A DNA stretch of 64,000 nucleotides from DSBG01 sp049975365. Its GTDB lineage: Bacteria; Desulfobacterota; Desulfomonilia; UBA1062. Position 1 is the first letter of the stretch, and each line of letters opens with the position of its first letter. The stretch lies in the NCBI GenBank assembly GCA_049975365.1, contig JBNGDS010000006.1:5010-69009 (forward strand). Direction: 5' to 3'. Below the pieces are notes generated by a model. The model saw only the letters and a list, made by a program, of their open reading frames with translations. It was not told where the DNA came from and ran no database searches. A program made the translations under genes and the position numbers. This document shows, one piece after another, positions 55,281 through 63,308 of the stretch.

Positions 55281-57254
55281 CTACAGGATCCCGTAGGATT
55301 CCAGTTTCCGGTACAGGGTGCTGCGCGATATCTTCATCTTCTTGGCAATCTCGGCCTTTGAGGCATTGGTTTTGATCATGTTCATGATCATCTGCCGCTC
55401 GATGTCCTTGAGGGAGTATGTATCCTCCTGGACGAACTGGGTCGTCTGTGGTGTCTGTTTTATTTCCTGTGGGAGGAGGTCCTGTGACAATGCGTCCCCT
55501 GGTGCTATGTTGATGGCCCGCTCCAGCACGTTCTGGAGTTCGCGGACATTGCCTGGCCATGAATAGTGCATCAGGGCCTCAATCACCTCATCAGGGATGA
55601 TGGTGATCCGCTTCCCCATCTTGGAACCGATGTCTTTGGCGAACCGTTCAACCAGCAGCGGTATATCATCCTTGCGCTCCCTGAGAGGCAGAAGCCGGAT
55701 AGTGAAGACATTCAGGCGGTAGTACAGGTCTTCTCTGAAATTCCCCTTGGAGACCTCTGACGAGAGATCCTTGTTAGTTGCCGCCAGGATCCTCACATCG
55801 ACCGAACTCACTTTCTTGCCACCGATCCGCATGATCTCCTTGTTCTCGATGACACGAAGCAGGGTTGTCTGCAGTTCAAGGGGCATTTCTCCGATCTCGT
55901 CAAGGAATATCGTGCCGCCGTCCGCGATCTCGAATTTCCCGGGATTACCCCCCCGCTTGGATCCTGTGAACGCCCCCTCGGAATACCCGAAGAGTTCACT
56001 CGCGATCAGATCCCTGGGAATGGCGGCGCAGTTGATCACAACGTAGGGATTGTCTTTCCTGGTGCTGTTGTTATGAATCGACTGGGCAAAGATATCTTTC
56101 CCTGTGCCGCTTTCCCCGAGGAGCAGGACATTGGACGTGCTCTGGGACGCGATCTGTGCAAGCCTGATCGTTTCCTGGAAGTTCGAATTCTTCCCCACGA
56201 TGTCGGTAAAAGTAATCCGGGCCTTGGCCCCTGTCATCCTGGTCACTAGGGACCGCACGCGCTTGATCTCGTTGAGGATGATGATCTTGCCGAGGACCTG
56301 CTTCTGCGGGGAAAGGATGAGGTTGAATGTGAGAGTGTAGTCCGAATAGCTTTCTTTGCTGTAGATCCGGACTTCTTCGTCCCAAATGCACCGGTTATTC
56401 GAGATGATGTCGATGAATCGTTCGTTGTGTTCCCCCAATACGTCCTTGATATTCTGCCCGACGGCCTGATCACTCTTCAGACCGAACATCTTCTCCGCGT
56501 TCTGATTGATAAGGGTGATCCCCCCCCTCTTGTCCACTGCGATGAGGGCTTCCGGGATCGATGCAATCACTACTTTCTGGAAATTGTCCGCAAGCTGACA
56601 TACAGACAGGGCCTCCTTCACCTGGAGGAGATTCTCGATGGCGTGAGCAGCGGCAACGACCATTCCAAGGGTATGGGGGTTCGCCTCCAGGTACGGGCCC
56701 GTGGCGTTGATCACCCCGATGGTCTTCCCCTCGGGATCGTGGATCGGCGCACCCTGGCACGTGAATCTGTGGAATGAGTAGCAGTAGTGTTCAGTGGCAA
56801 AGACCTGGACTGGCTTGTCCAGATCAAGGGCAGTCCCGATTCCATTCGGTCCTATGCTCTCTTCGCTGGCGAGCGCCCCCGGGACAAAATTCCCCCTCTT
56901 CACATTCTCGATGATTTCACTGTCCCCCACGATTTTCAGGATATATCCCTTGGCATCACACAGTGTGCACAGGAAGTTCGATCCCTGCATGGATTCGTAG
57001 AGGGTCTCGAGAAAGGGGGTGCTTGTCTCGATGAGCTCTGCATTCTCTTCAAGAAGTTCTTCGAGTTCTTCCCCCTGGAGTACCGTGGTGATTCTCTTGA
57101 GTCTGGGATTGACACTCAGGTCTCTGGCCTTGATCCATGCGTCCAGAATGACAGGACAGACAACCGAGCTGTCGACATCGGAGACGGTTCCCCCCTCTGT
57201 GAATTTCTTCCACTCCTCAAGGGTTTTTGTGTATCGTTCCTGTGGATTATACAT
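55281..57254 (-). CDS. sigma-54-dependent transcriptional activator, AcoR-like (GAF-PAS-AAA-Fis HTH)
   Basis: 657 residues. An N-terminal helical part, a GAF-like ligand domain (about residues 70-215; EESIGPNGIGTALDLDKPVQVFATEHY is the AcoR-type block), a PAS domain (about 230-330; PEALIAVDKRGGITLINQNAEKMFG), a central AAA+ domain with Walker A GESGTGKD, Walker B GGTIFLDEIGEMP and the sigma-54 contact loop as GAFTGS in place of GAFTGA, and a Fis-type HTH (KAEIAKKMKISRSTLYRKL). It should bind upstream sites as a dimer and open sigma-54 promoters in response to a small molecule. It is divergent from the dehydratase operon, whose upstream region has both kinds of site. AGGGGG precedes the start. 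Confidence 0.94.
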   Translation of the reverse strand: MYNPQERYTKTLEEWKKFTEGGTVSDVDSSVVCPVILDAWIKARDLSVNPRLKRITTVLQGEELEELLEENAELIETSTPFLETLYESMQGSNFLCTLCDAKGYILKIVGDSEIIENVKRGNFVPGALASEESIGPNGIGTALDLDKPVQVFATEHYCYSFHRFTCQGAPIHDPEGKTIGVINATGPYLEANPHTLGMVVAAAHAIENLLQVKEALSVCQLADNFQKVVIASIPEALIAVDKRGGITLINQNAEKMFGLKSDQAVGQNIKDVLGEHNERFIDIISNNRCIWDEEVRIYSKESYSDYTLTFNLILSPQKQVLGKIIILNEIKRVRSLVTRMTGAKARITFTDIVGKNSNFQETIRLAQIASQSTSNVLLLGESGTGKDIFAQSIHNNSTRKDNPYVVINCAAIPRDLIASELFGYSEGAFTGSKRGGNPGKFEIADGGTIFLDEIGEMPLELQTTLLRVIENKEIMRIGGKKVSSVDVRILAATNKDLSSEVSKGNFREDLYYRLNVFTIRLLPLRERKDDIPLLVERFAKDIGSKMGKRITIIPDEVIEALMHYSWPGNVRELQNVLERAINIAPGDALSQDLLPQEIKQTPQTTQFVQEDTYSLKDIERQMIMNMIKTNASKAEIAKKMKISRSTLYRKLESYGIL

Positions 57255-57367
57255 AGGATAAACCCCCTGTCCCGATCACATGAATGCTCAGGCAGATAAG
57301 TGAACTAAAAATATTTTTTGGTACGACCCATGATTAACCATGCATATACTCATCTGCCCAGCACGCT

Positions 57368-57406
57368 TGTTCGAGAGTAGAACATAACTTGTTCCAAAAT
57401 GCAACA
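57368..57406. promoter_or_regulatory. tandem enhancer sites TGTT-N9-AACA for the adjacent activator
   Basis: TGTTCGAGAGTAGAACA (57368-57384) and TGTTCCAAAATGCAACA (57390-57406) share TGTT-N9-AACA. Their centres (57376 and 57398) are 22 bp apart, two helical turns, so two dimers would sit on one face. They lie some 110-150 bp upstream of the -24 box, the usual enhancer distance. Assignment to the neighbouring regulator is an inference. Confidence 0.6.
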
Positions 57407-57513
57407 CTCAAACGTCCTATTCTAGGAATACCTCTCTGCCGTCTCTGGTGTTCATTGTGGAAGAAATAGGTAATTAAATGAAATTACACTTGAAATCTTC
57501 TTGTTCTTTCTGT

Positions 57514-57530
57514 TGGTACATTCTTTGCTC
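57514..57530 (+). promoter_or_regulatory. sigma-54 (-24/-12) promoter of the dehydratase operon
   Basis: TTGGTACATTCTTTGCT: GG at 57516-57517 and GC at 57528-57529, exactly 12 bases apart, with TGGTAC for TGGCAC and TTTGCT for TTGCT. Transcription should begin near 57541. It lies in the divergent gap beside a sigma-54 activator gene and points at the 43-aa ORF and the dehydratase gene. An inverted repeat GTAATT/AATTAC (57470-57488) lies just upstream. Confidence 0.75.
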
Positions 57531-57605
57531 ATATCCCTGCAGGCACGGGTCTCAGACGTGGCCGAAACAAGAAGTCAATCCCGAAAATAGTTGAGGAATT
57601 CAATC

Positions 57606-57737
57606 ATGTACAGCTTGAACAGACGAGAGATACTTGAATCCCTTGTTCGACAGGGGATCACAGGGCTTTCCAGGATCAAGAGCGAGTGTCGCAGATTCGA
57701 GCTCTACTGGCATGCACGCCAGTTTGGCGGGGCGTAA
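57606..57737 (+). CDS. 43-aa ORF at the head of the sigma-54 operon, unknown
   Basis: Starts MYSLNRREILESLV and ends HARQFGGA. GAGGA stands eight bases before the ATG, and the predicted transcript start is 65 bases upstream. It is rich in Arg and amphipathic, without a signal or membrane segment. The dehydratase starts 115 bases later. I recognise no family; it could be a small protein, a leader peptide or a remnant. Confidence 0.45.
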   Translation: MYSLNRREILESLVRQGITGLSRIKSECRRFELYWHARQFGGA

Positions 57738-57852
57738 ATGATCTCATACCTTTGATAATTTTGGGTATATTGGGAGAAAAATGCAGGGATATGGGCAGCA
57801 CACAGCGTCATCTTCATGAGGGCCACGGTTCAGTCATCACGATGGAGGGGAT

Positions 57853-59397
57853 ATGATACGGACCAAGGAAAGATACCATGAAGACATATTTTCCATGAAA
57901 CCGAATATCTATATCAGGGGAGAGAAGGTCGGGAGAGATGACCCGCGGCTTGAACCCGGCATCAATGTCATTGATGTCACCTTCGACCTTGCCCGTGAAC
58001 CGTCATGGAAAGGTCTCGCGACAGCAAGAACTCCCGGGGCAATGGAGGAGATCAGCAGATGGACACATCTTCCCCAGAATCCCTATGACCTTATCCAGAA
58101 GCAGAAACTCATCAGGCTCACGGCGCGAAGGGTTGGCGGGTGCATTCAGAGGTGCACAGGGCTCGATGCCCTCAATGCCCTTTCGATCTGTACGAAAGAG
58201 ATAGATACCGCCATGGGAACCACCTACCACGCGAGGTTTCTGAAGTATCTCGAGTTCTGCCAGTCCAGGGATATCAGTGCATGCTGCGCCCAGACAGACA
58301 GCAAGGGTGACAGATCGAAGCGGCCCAGTGAACAGCCGAACCCGGATTCATACGTGCACATCGTCGATCAGTTCAAAGATGGAATACTCGTAAGCGGCAT
58401 AAAGATGTCCATAACCCAGGCATCCTATGCTGATGAGATCATTGTGTTGCCAACCCGCGCCCTTCAGGAAGACGACAGGGATTACGCAATTGCTTTTGCT
58501 ATTCCGGCTGATACAGACGGCATACGCCTCATTACCAGGCCCATAAGGTTCTCCGGCAGAGATGAGTCATGCACTGATCGGCTCTGCAGGTACGGGGTCG
58601 CTGATTCCGTCGTTATCTTCAATAATGTTTTCATTCCCTGGGAGAGGGTGTTCATGTGCGGGGAGTGGGAATTCGGCAGGAGGCTCGCGCTGCTCTTCGC
58701 CGGATCCCACAGGCACAGCTACTGCGGGTGCAAACCCGCCGTATCGGATATCCTGTGCGGAGCCGCAGGACTGGCTGCAGAGGCCAACAATATCGAAAAC
58801 GTCAAGCATGTAAGGCAAACGATGTCTGAATTCCTCGCCATCGCAGACCTTGCCTATGCCGCCGGTGTTGCCTCGGCACTCTTCGGGGAGGTCACCTCCG
58901 GTGGAGTGTATCTTCCGAATATGAAGTACGTCAATGTCGGGCGGCGCCTTGCAGGGAACATCATCTATGAAGAGTATAAAATGTTTACCGAGATCGCAGG
59001 GGGGATTGCGGCGACACTCCCCTTTCAGGAGGACTTCGTCGCCCCGGACACCAAGTCCGATCTCGAGAAGTTCATTGTCCGGAACAGAGATCTTTCCCCG
59101 GAAAATTCTTTGAAGATCTGGAGGCTCGTTGAGAACATCGGTGCATCTCCGATGACGGCATGGCACGAGATTGCAGGAGTACATGGGGGAGGCTCTCCAA
59201 TCATGGAGACCATCACACTCAGCCGCGAGTACGACTACGAATCACGGAAGAGGCTGGCCAGGTACCTCGCAGGTATCGATGGTGAGTATGATGACTCCAA
59301 TGATCTCTGGAGTGAACCGACGTTCGGCCACAGTCTGATCGAGGATACGCGGAGCGATATCATGAATGGCTCTCTCCAGCGTGCCGTAGCAAGATGA
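57853..59397 (+). CDS. 4-hydroxybutyryl-CoA dehydratase / vinylacetyl-CoA isomerase family (AbfD-like)
   Basis: 514 residues, FAD and [4Fe-4S] radical enzyme family that dehydrates 4-hydroxybutyryl-CoA to crotonyl-CoA. The cluster ligands known from the clostridial enzyme (Cys99, Cys103, His292, Cys299) correspond to C97, C101 (GGCIQRCTG), H286 and C293 (GSHRHSYCGCKP), with the same CxxxC and H-x6-C spacing. Gln99, Tyr290 and Lys294 fall where catalytic Gln101, Tyr296 and Lys300 lie. HGGGSP in the C-terminal part replaces the usual HGAGSP. These residues argue against a plain HpaB-type hydroxylase. A GGAGGGGAT site precedes the ATG. The real substrate may be a related hydroxyacyl-CoA. Confidence 0.88.
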   Translation: MIRTKERYHEDIFSMKPNIYIRGEKVGRDDPRLEPGINVIDVTFDLAREPSWKGLATARTPGAMEEISRWTHLPQNPYDLIQKQKLIRLTARRVGGCIQRCTGLDALNALSICTKEIDTAMGTTYHARFLKYLEFCQSRDISACCAQTDSKGDRSKRPSEQPNPDSYVHIVDQFKDGILVSGIKMSITQASYADEIIVLPTRALQEDDRDYAIAFAIPADTDGIRLITRPIRFSGRDESCTDRLCRYGVADSVVIFNNVFIPWERVFMCGEWEFGRRLALLFAGSHRHSYCGCKPAVSDILCGAAGLAAEANNIENVKHVRQTMSEFLAIADLAYAAGVASALFGEVTSGGVYLPNMKYVNVGRRLAGNIIYEEYKMFTEIAGGIAATLPFQEDFVAPDTKSDLEKFIVRNRDLSPENSLKIWRLVENIGASPMTAWHEIAGVHGGGSPIMETITLSREYDYESRKRLARYLAGIDGEYDDSNDLWSEPTFGHSLIEDTRSDIMNGSLQRAVAR

Positions 59398-59431
59398 TGA
59401 AGGAAAATCACACGAGAAAGGGAGCGAGTAT

Positions 59432-60391
59432 ATGAAAAAACCGAGCAAATCCCAGTTGATTGAATTTTACACCATGATGGTACGGATTCGCAGGGTGGAA
59501 GAGAAACTCATGGAGGTCTTTTCCAACGGCGAAATTCTTGGCTTCCTACACGTGAGCATCGGCCAGGAATCGGCACCTGCAGGTGTGTGTGCACACCTGC
59601 GGAAAGACGATTACATCAGTACAACACACCGTGGTCACGGGTGGGCTGTGGCAAAGGGCATCGATCTTAAACTCGCCATGGCAGAATTGTTCGGCAAGCG
59701 AGAGGGATTCTGCAAGGGGCGTTCCGGCTCCATGCACCTCGCGGATGCATCCATCGGCATCATGGGTGCCAACGGCATCGTGGGTGGTGGCATTCCCATC
59801 GCAGCCGGCGCCGCCTTCGCCGCACAGTACAGAAAGACGGATCAGGTTGCCGTGGCTACGTTCGGAGAAGGTGCAACCGGTGAGGGTGCGTTCCACGAGA
59901 CCATGAATTTCGCGGCCATCAAGAAACTCCCACTCCTCTTTGTATGTGAAAACAATGGCTGGGCTGAATTCTCCCCCCAGGGAATCCATATGCCGATCAA
60001 GAGCGTGACTTCACGGGCAGTCGCGTACGACATGCCTACGGTATCGGTGAGCAACAACGTTGTGGAAATCTATGAAGAAGCAGGCAAGGCAGTGGAAAGG
60101 GCCAGGAAAGGCGAGGGTCCTACGCTACTCGAGATCCGGAGTGATCGCTGGTACGGTCATTATGTAGGCGATGCACAGAAATACCGGGGGAAAGAGAAGG
60201 TGGAAGCTGCCATGAAGAAGGACTGCGTCGCTGATTTCGAGGCAGAAATACTCAAAGGCAAGGTGCTCAAGAAAGAAGATATCGAGAAGATCCATGCAGA
60301 TATCGCCTCGGAACTCGAGGAGGCGGTGAAGTTCGCACGGGAGTGCCCCTATCCGGATGTTTCCGAGATGCTGGAAGGACTCTACGTATAA
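59432..60391 (+). CDS. thiamine-diphosphate 2-oxoacid/acetoin dehydrogenase E1 alpha
   Basis: 319 residues. Decarboxylating or acyloin-cleaving E1 subunit that acts with the beta subunit encoded next. STTHRGHGWAVAKG, KGRSGSMHLAD, GIVGGGIPIAAGAAFA and the ThDP/Mg motif run from residue 145 to 175 (GEGATGEGAFHE ... CENN). The motif's first part is GEG (E146), not the usual GDG, a notable change of a metal ligand. Closest in layout to acetoin dehydrogenase AcoA. GGGAG precedes the start. No E2 or E3 gene is in the window, although they could lie beyond the end. Confidence 0.9.
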   Translation: MKKPSKSQLIEFYTMMVRIRRVEEKLMEVFSNGEILGFLHVSIGQESAPAGVCAHLRKDDYISTTHRGHGWAVAKGIDLKLAMAELFGKREGFCKGRSGSMHLADASIGIMGANGIVGGGIPIAAGAAFAAQYRKTDQVAVATFGEGATGEGAFHETMNFAAIKKLPLLFVCENNGWAEFSPQGIHMPIKSVTSRAVAYDMPTVSVSNNVVEIYEEAGKAVERARKGEGPTLLEIRSDRWYGHYVGDAQKYRGKEKVEAAMKKDCVADFEAEILKGKVLKKEDIEKIHADIASELEEAVKFARECPYPDVSEMLEGLYV

Positions 60392-60440
60392 CCGGAAAAC
60401 CGGTGATAACCAGTACAGACAACGAGCGAAGGAGCACGAG

Positions 60441-61424
60441 ATGAAAGAGATCAGATACATATTTGCTATCAAAGAGGCAATGGAAGAGGAGATGGACAGG
60501 GATCCGAACGTCTTCCTGATCGGGGAGGACGTGGGTCTCGCCGGGGGATCGTTCGGGGCCAGCAGGGGCCTGTATGAAAAGTTCGGCCCAGAACGGGTGG
60601 TCGACACCCCCATCAGCGAACTCGGATTCACCTCTTTAGCTGCAGGGGCAGCGAGCTGCGGTCTGAGGCCCATCGTTGAGATCATGTTCATGGACTTTAT
60701 CACCTGCGCCATGGACAGCATTGTCAATCAGATCGCCAAGATGCGGTACATGTTCGGGAATCAGTACACCATGCCCATAGTGGTGAGGATGCCTGAGGGT
60801 GGAGGTCTGAATGCGGGTCCGCAGCATTCCCAGTGTCTCGAGGCATGGTTCGCCCATGTGCCGGGGCTCAAGGTTGTCATGGCGTCGACACCCCATGATG
60901 TCAAAGGACTCCTGAAAGCCTCCATACGGGACGACAACCCGGTGATCTTCATCGAAAACAAGACACTGCACGCCATGAAGGGACAGGCTGCAGAAACGTC
61001 CGAAGATATGGTCCTGCCTCTCGGCAAAGCCGACATCAAGCGTGAAGGATCGGATGTCACGGTGGTCACTGCCTCACGCATGGTACACGAATCCCTCAAA
61101 GCTGCGGACACGCTTGCGCAGGATGGGATCAATGTCGAGGTTGTGGATCTCATGACCATTCAGCCCTGGGACAGGGAAACGGTGTTTTCATCCGTTGCAA
61201 AGACACATCGCCTGGTGGTCGCACACGAGGCAGTGAAACAGTTCGGGTTCGGCGCCGAGGTCGTGGCCGCAGTGGCGGAAGAGATTCTCGATGAGCTCGA
61301 TGCACCCATCATGCGGGTTGGTGCCCCATTTGCACCTGCATCCTACAGTCTGGAAAAGTTCTACGTTCCCAGTGCAGATGATGTGGCATCAGCGGTGAAG
61401 AAGACAATGGACAGGAGCTTCTAG
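60441..61424 (+). CDS. thiamine-diphosphate 2-oxoacid/acetoin dehydrogenase E1 beta
   Basis: 327 residues from ATG 60441 with GAAGGAG before it; an in-frame Met at 60357 inside the alpha gene is rejected. FLIGEDVGLAGGSFGASRGL (ThDP-activating Glu), RVVDTPISELGFTSLAAGAA, EIMFMDFITCAMDSIVNQIAKMRYM and the C-terminal VVAHEAVKQFGFGAEVVA and RVGAPFAPASYS are standard for AcoB/PdhB. It forms the alpha2beta2 E1 with the preceding product. Confidence 0.92.
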   Translation: MKEIRYIFAIKEAMEEEMDRDPNVFLIGEDVGLAGGSFGASRGLYEKFGPERVVDTPISELGFTSLAAGAASCGLRPIVEIMFMDFITCAMDSIVNQIAKMRYMFGNQYTMPIVVRMPEGGGLNAGPQHSQCLEAWFAHVPGLKVVMASTPHDVKGLLKASIRDDNPVIFIENKTLHAMKGQAAETSEDMVLPLGKADIKREGSDVTVVTASRMVHESLKAADTLAQDGINVEVVDLMTIQPWDRETVFSSVAKTHRLVVAHEAVKQFGFGAEVVAAVAEEILDELDAPIMRVGAPFAPASYSLEKFYVPSADDVASAVKKTMDRSF

Positions 61425-61442
61425 GAAAGGAGGACACCAGCA

Positions 61443-62495
61443 ATGAAGGCAGCAGTATGGTATGCGAAAGAGGATATCAGGGTCGAGGATTACCCAGCAC
61501 CAGAAGTTGGCCCCGGGCAGGTGAAAGTGCGAGTCAAACAGTGCGGTGTGTGCGGTTCGGACCTGCATGAGTACTTCAGCGGTCCGTTCATCATCCCGGC
61601 AAAACCGCACCCGCTTACCGGCAGATCGGGCGGGCCGTTGGTCCTCGGACACGAGTTTTCCGCAGAGGTCGTGGAGGTTGGCGAAGGTGTGAAACGGTTT
61701 GCAGTCGGTGACCGCGTCACGGTGAATCCACTGATCTACTGCGGAACATGCCATTACTGCCGTCGAGGAGAATACATCATGTGTACGAAACTCGGCACCG
61801 TCGGGTTCGCCTGGGATGGTGCATTTGCAGAATACGGTGTGTTTCCCGAGTACAGCATGATCAAGCTACCGGATGCGGTCACGGATGACATGGGTGCAGC
61901 GGTGGAACCGTTGGCGGTTGCCATCCATGCGGTCAATCGCAGCGGGATGAAAATCGGCGACAATGTAGCCATTGTGGGCGCAGGCCCGATCGGGCTCTTT
62001 GTCCAGCAGGCCTGCAAGGCAGCCGGCGCAGGACATGTGTATGTCATCGAGCCCATGAAGGCTCGGCTCGAAACAGCAGCTAAGACAGGTGCAACAGCCG
62101 TATTCGATCCCACTGCTCTTGATGCGGGCAAAGAGATTGGGAAGCTCACCGACGGTCTTCGTGCCGATATCGCTTTCGACTGCGTTGGAAATCAGGCGTC
62201 CTTCGACACAGCGGTGAAGGTCACCGGCAGACGGGCCACAATCTGCGTGGTCGGCCTGGCACTGAAACCCATTGAGGTTCCCTTTATCAGGCTCTGGGGA
62301 CATGAAAAGAAGATCACGTTCTCCAGCGGGTATCAGGACGAATTTTCAGCTGCAGTCGCATACCTGGAAGACGGCCGGGTCAAGGTTGACAAGCTCATCA
62401 CCGGTCATATCCCTCTGGAAGATCTCGTAGAAGGCGGAATCAAAGAACTCAGGAATCACCCGGACAAGCACGTAAAGATACTCGTACATCCATAA
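61443..62495 (+). CDS. zinc-dependent alcohol dehydrogenase, 2,3-butanediol-dehydrogenase-like
   Basis: 350 residues, medium-chain dehydrogenase. CGVCGSDLHEYFSGP (catalytic Zn Cys), GHEFSAEVVEVGEGV (catalytic Zn His/Glu), four structural-zinc cysteines in CGTCHYCRRGEYIMC, and the NAD loop VAIVGAGPIGLFVQQACKAAG. GGRSGGPLVLGHE and HEYFSGPFIIP are like (R,R)-butanediol dehydrogenases. It follows E1 beta by 18 bases with a strong GGAGG site. Likely oxidises a secondary alcohol or diol to a ketone or acyloin. Confidence 0.9.
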   Translation: MKAAVWYAKEDIRVEDYPAPEVGPGQVKVRVKQCGVCGSDLHEYFSGPFIIPAKPHPLTGRSGGPLVLGHEFSAEVVEVGEGVKRFAVGDRVTVNPLIYCGTCHYCRRGEYIMCTKLGTVGFAWDGAFAEYGVFPEYSMIKLPDAVTDDMGAAVEPLAVAIHAVNRSGMKIGDNVAIVGAGPIGLFVQQACKAAGAGHVYVIEPMKARLETAAKTGATAVFDPTALDAGKEIGKLTDGLRADIAFDCVGNQASFDTAVKVTGRRATICVVGLALKPIEVPFIRLWGHEKKITFSSGYQDEFSAAVAYLEDGRVKVDKLITGHIPLEDLVEGGIKELRNHPDKHVKILVHP

Positions 62496-62510
62496 TTGAA
62501 GGGGGAGGAC

Positions 62511-63284
62511 GTGAATTTACCATATTTTGACCTATCTGGAAAAGTTGCAGTCATAACCGGTGGCGCCACAGGCATTGGCAGGGGGATATCGGACGGTCTG
62601 GCAGATGCCGGGGCAAGCGTTGTCCTCTGCGCCCGCAGGGTGAATGTGCTCGAGGAGGCCTGCGCGGAGATCTCGGCGAAGACCGGGGTGAAGACCATGC
62701 CTCACAGACTCGACATCACCTCGACCGACGAGATCAACACGCTGATCAAGGATGTCGTCGCCGAGTTCGGGCATGTCGACATCCTGGTGAACAATGCAGG
62801 CGTCGGCGGCAGTGAAAAACCGATTCTGGAGATGTCGGAAGAGGACTGGGACATCACCGTGAACACCGATCTGCGGGGAATCTTCCTGCTCTCCCAGGTT
62901 GTTGCGAAAGAAATGGTGAAGCAGGGAAAGGGCGGCAAGGTGATCAATGTCGCCTCCATCGGTGGAGAGATCATCTTCCCGAACATGTCCGCCTACTGCG
63001 CCAGCAAGGGCGGGGTGATCCAACTCACAAAGGTCATGGCCCTCGAATGGATCAGGTACAATATCCAGGTCAATGCAATCCTGCCGGGGTATTTTGAGAC
63101 CCCCATGAACACCCATTTCTTTGCCACCGATGTGGGGAAGAAGATCATCAGGAAGAACATCCCGATGAACAGGCTGGGGCAGCAGGACGAGATGAAAGGG
63201 CTTGCCGTATATCTGGCTTCCGAAGCGTCAAGCTTCATGACAGGTTCTGCAGTCATCATCGATGGCGGACAGACCTGCTGGTAA
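62511..63284 (+). CDS. short-chain dehydrogenase/reductase
   Basis: 257 residues from GTG 62511 with a GGGGGAGG site just before it; a TTG at 62496 also opens the frame. TGGATGIGRGI (NAD(P) loop), NNAGVGG (NNAG), INVASIGG (catalytic Ser region) and SAYCASKGG (Tyr and Lys) are complete. Residues near the loop resemble gluconate 5-dehydrogenase and 3-ketoacyl reductase groups. In this operon it may reduce or oxidise a 3-hydroxyacyl-CoA or a diol product. Confidence 0.9.
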   Translation: MNLPYFDLSGKVAVITGGATGIGRGISDGLADAGASVVLCARRVNVLEEACAEISAKTGVKTMPHRLDITSTDEINTLIKDVVAEFGHVDILVNNAGVGGSEKPILEMSEEDWDITVNTDLRGIFLLSQVVAKEMVKQGKGGKVINVASIGGEIIFPNMSAYCASKGGVIQLTKVMALEWIRYNIQVNAILPGYFETPMNTHFFATDVGKKIIRKNIPMNRLGQQDEMKGLAVYLASEASSFMTGSAVIIDGGQTCW

Positions 63285-63308
63285 GTATCTGGTCAGGGAG
63301 GAGAAGAC

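Noticed and set aside
57853..59397. Reading the dehydratase as a 4-hydroxyphenylacetate 3-monooxygenase
   Set aside because: Same superfamily, but the four Fe-S ligands at dehydratase spacing are present and monooxygenases lack them.
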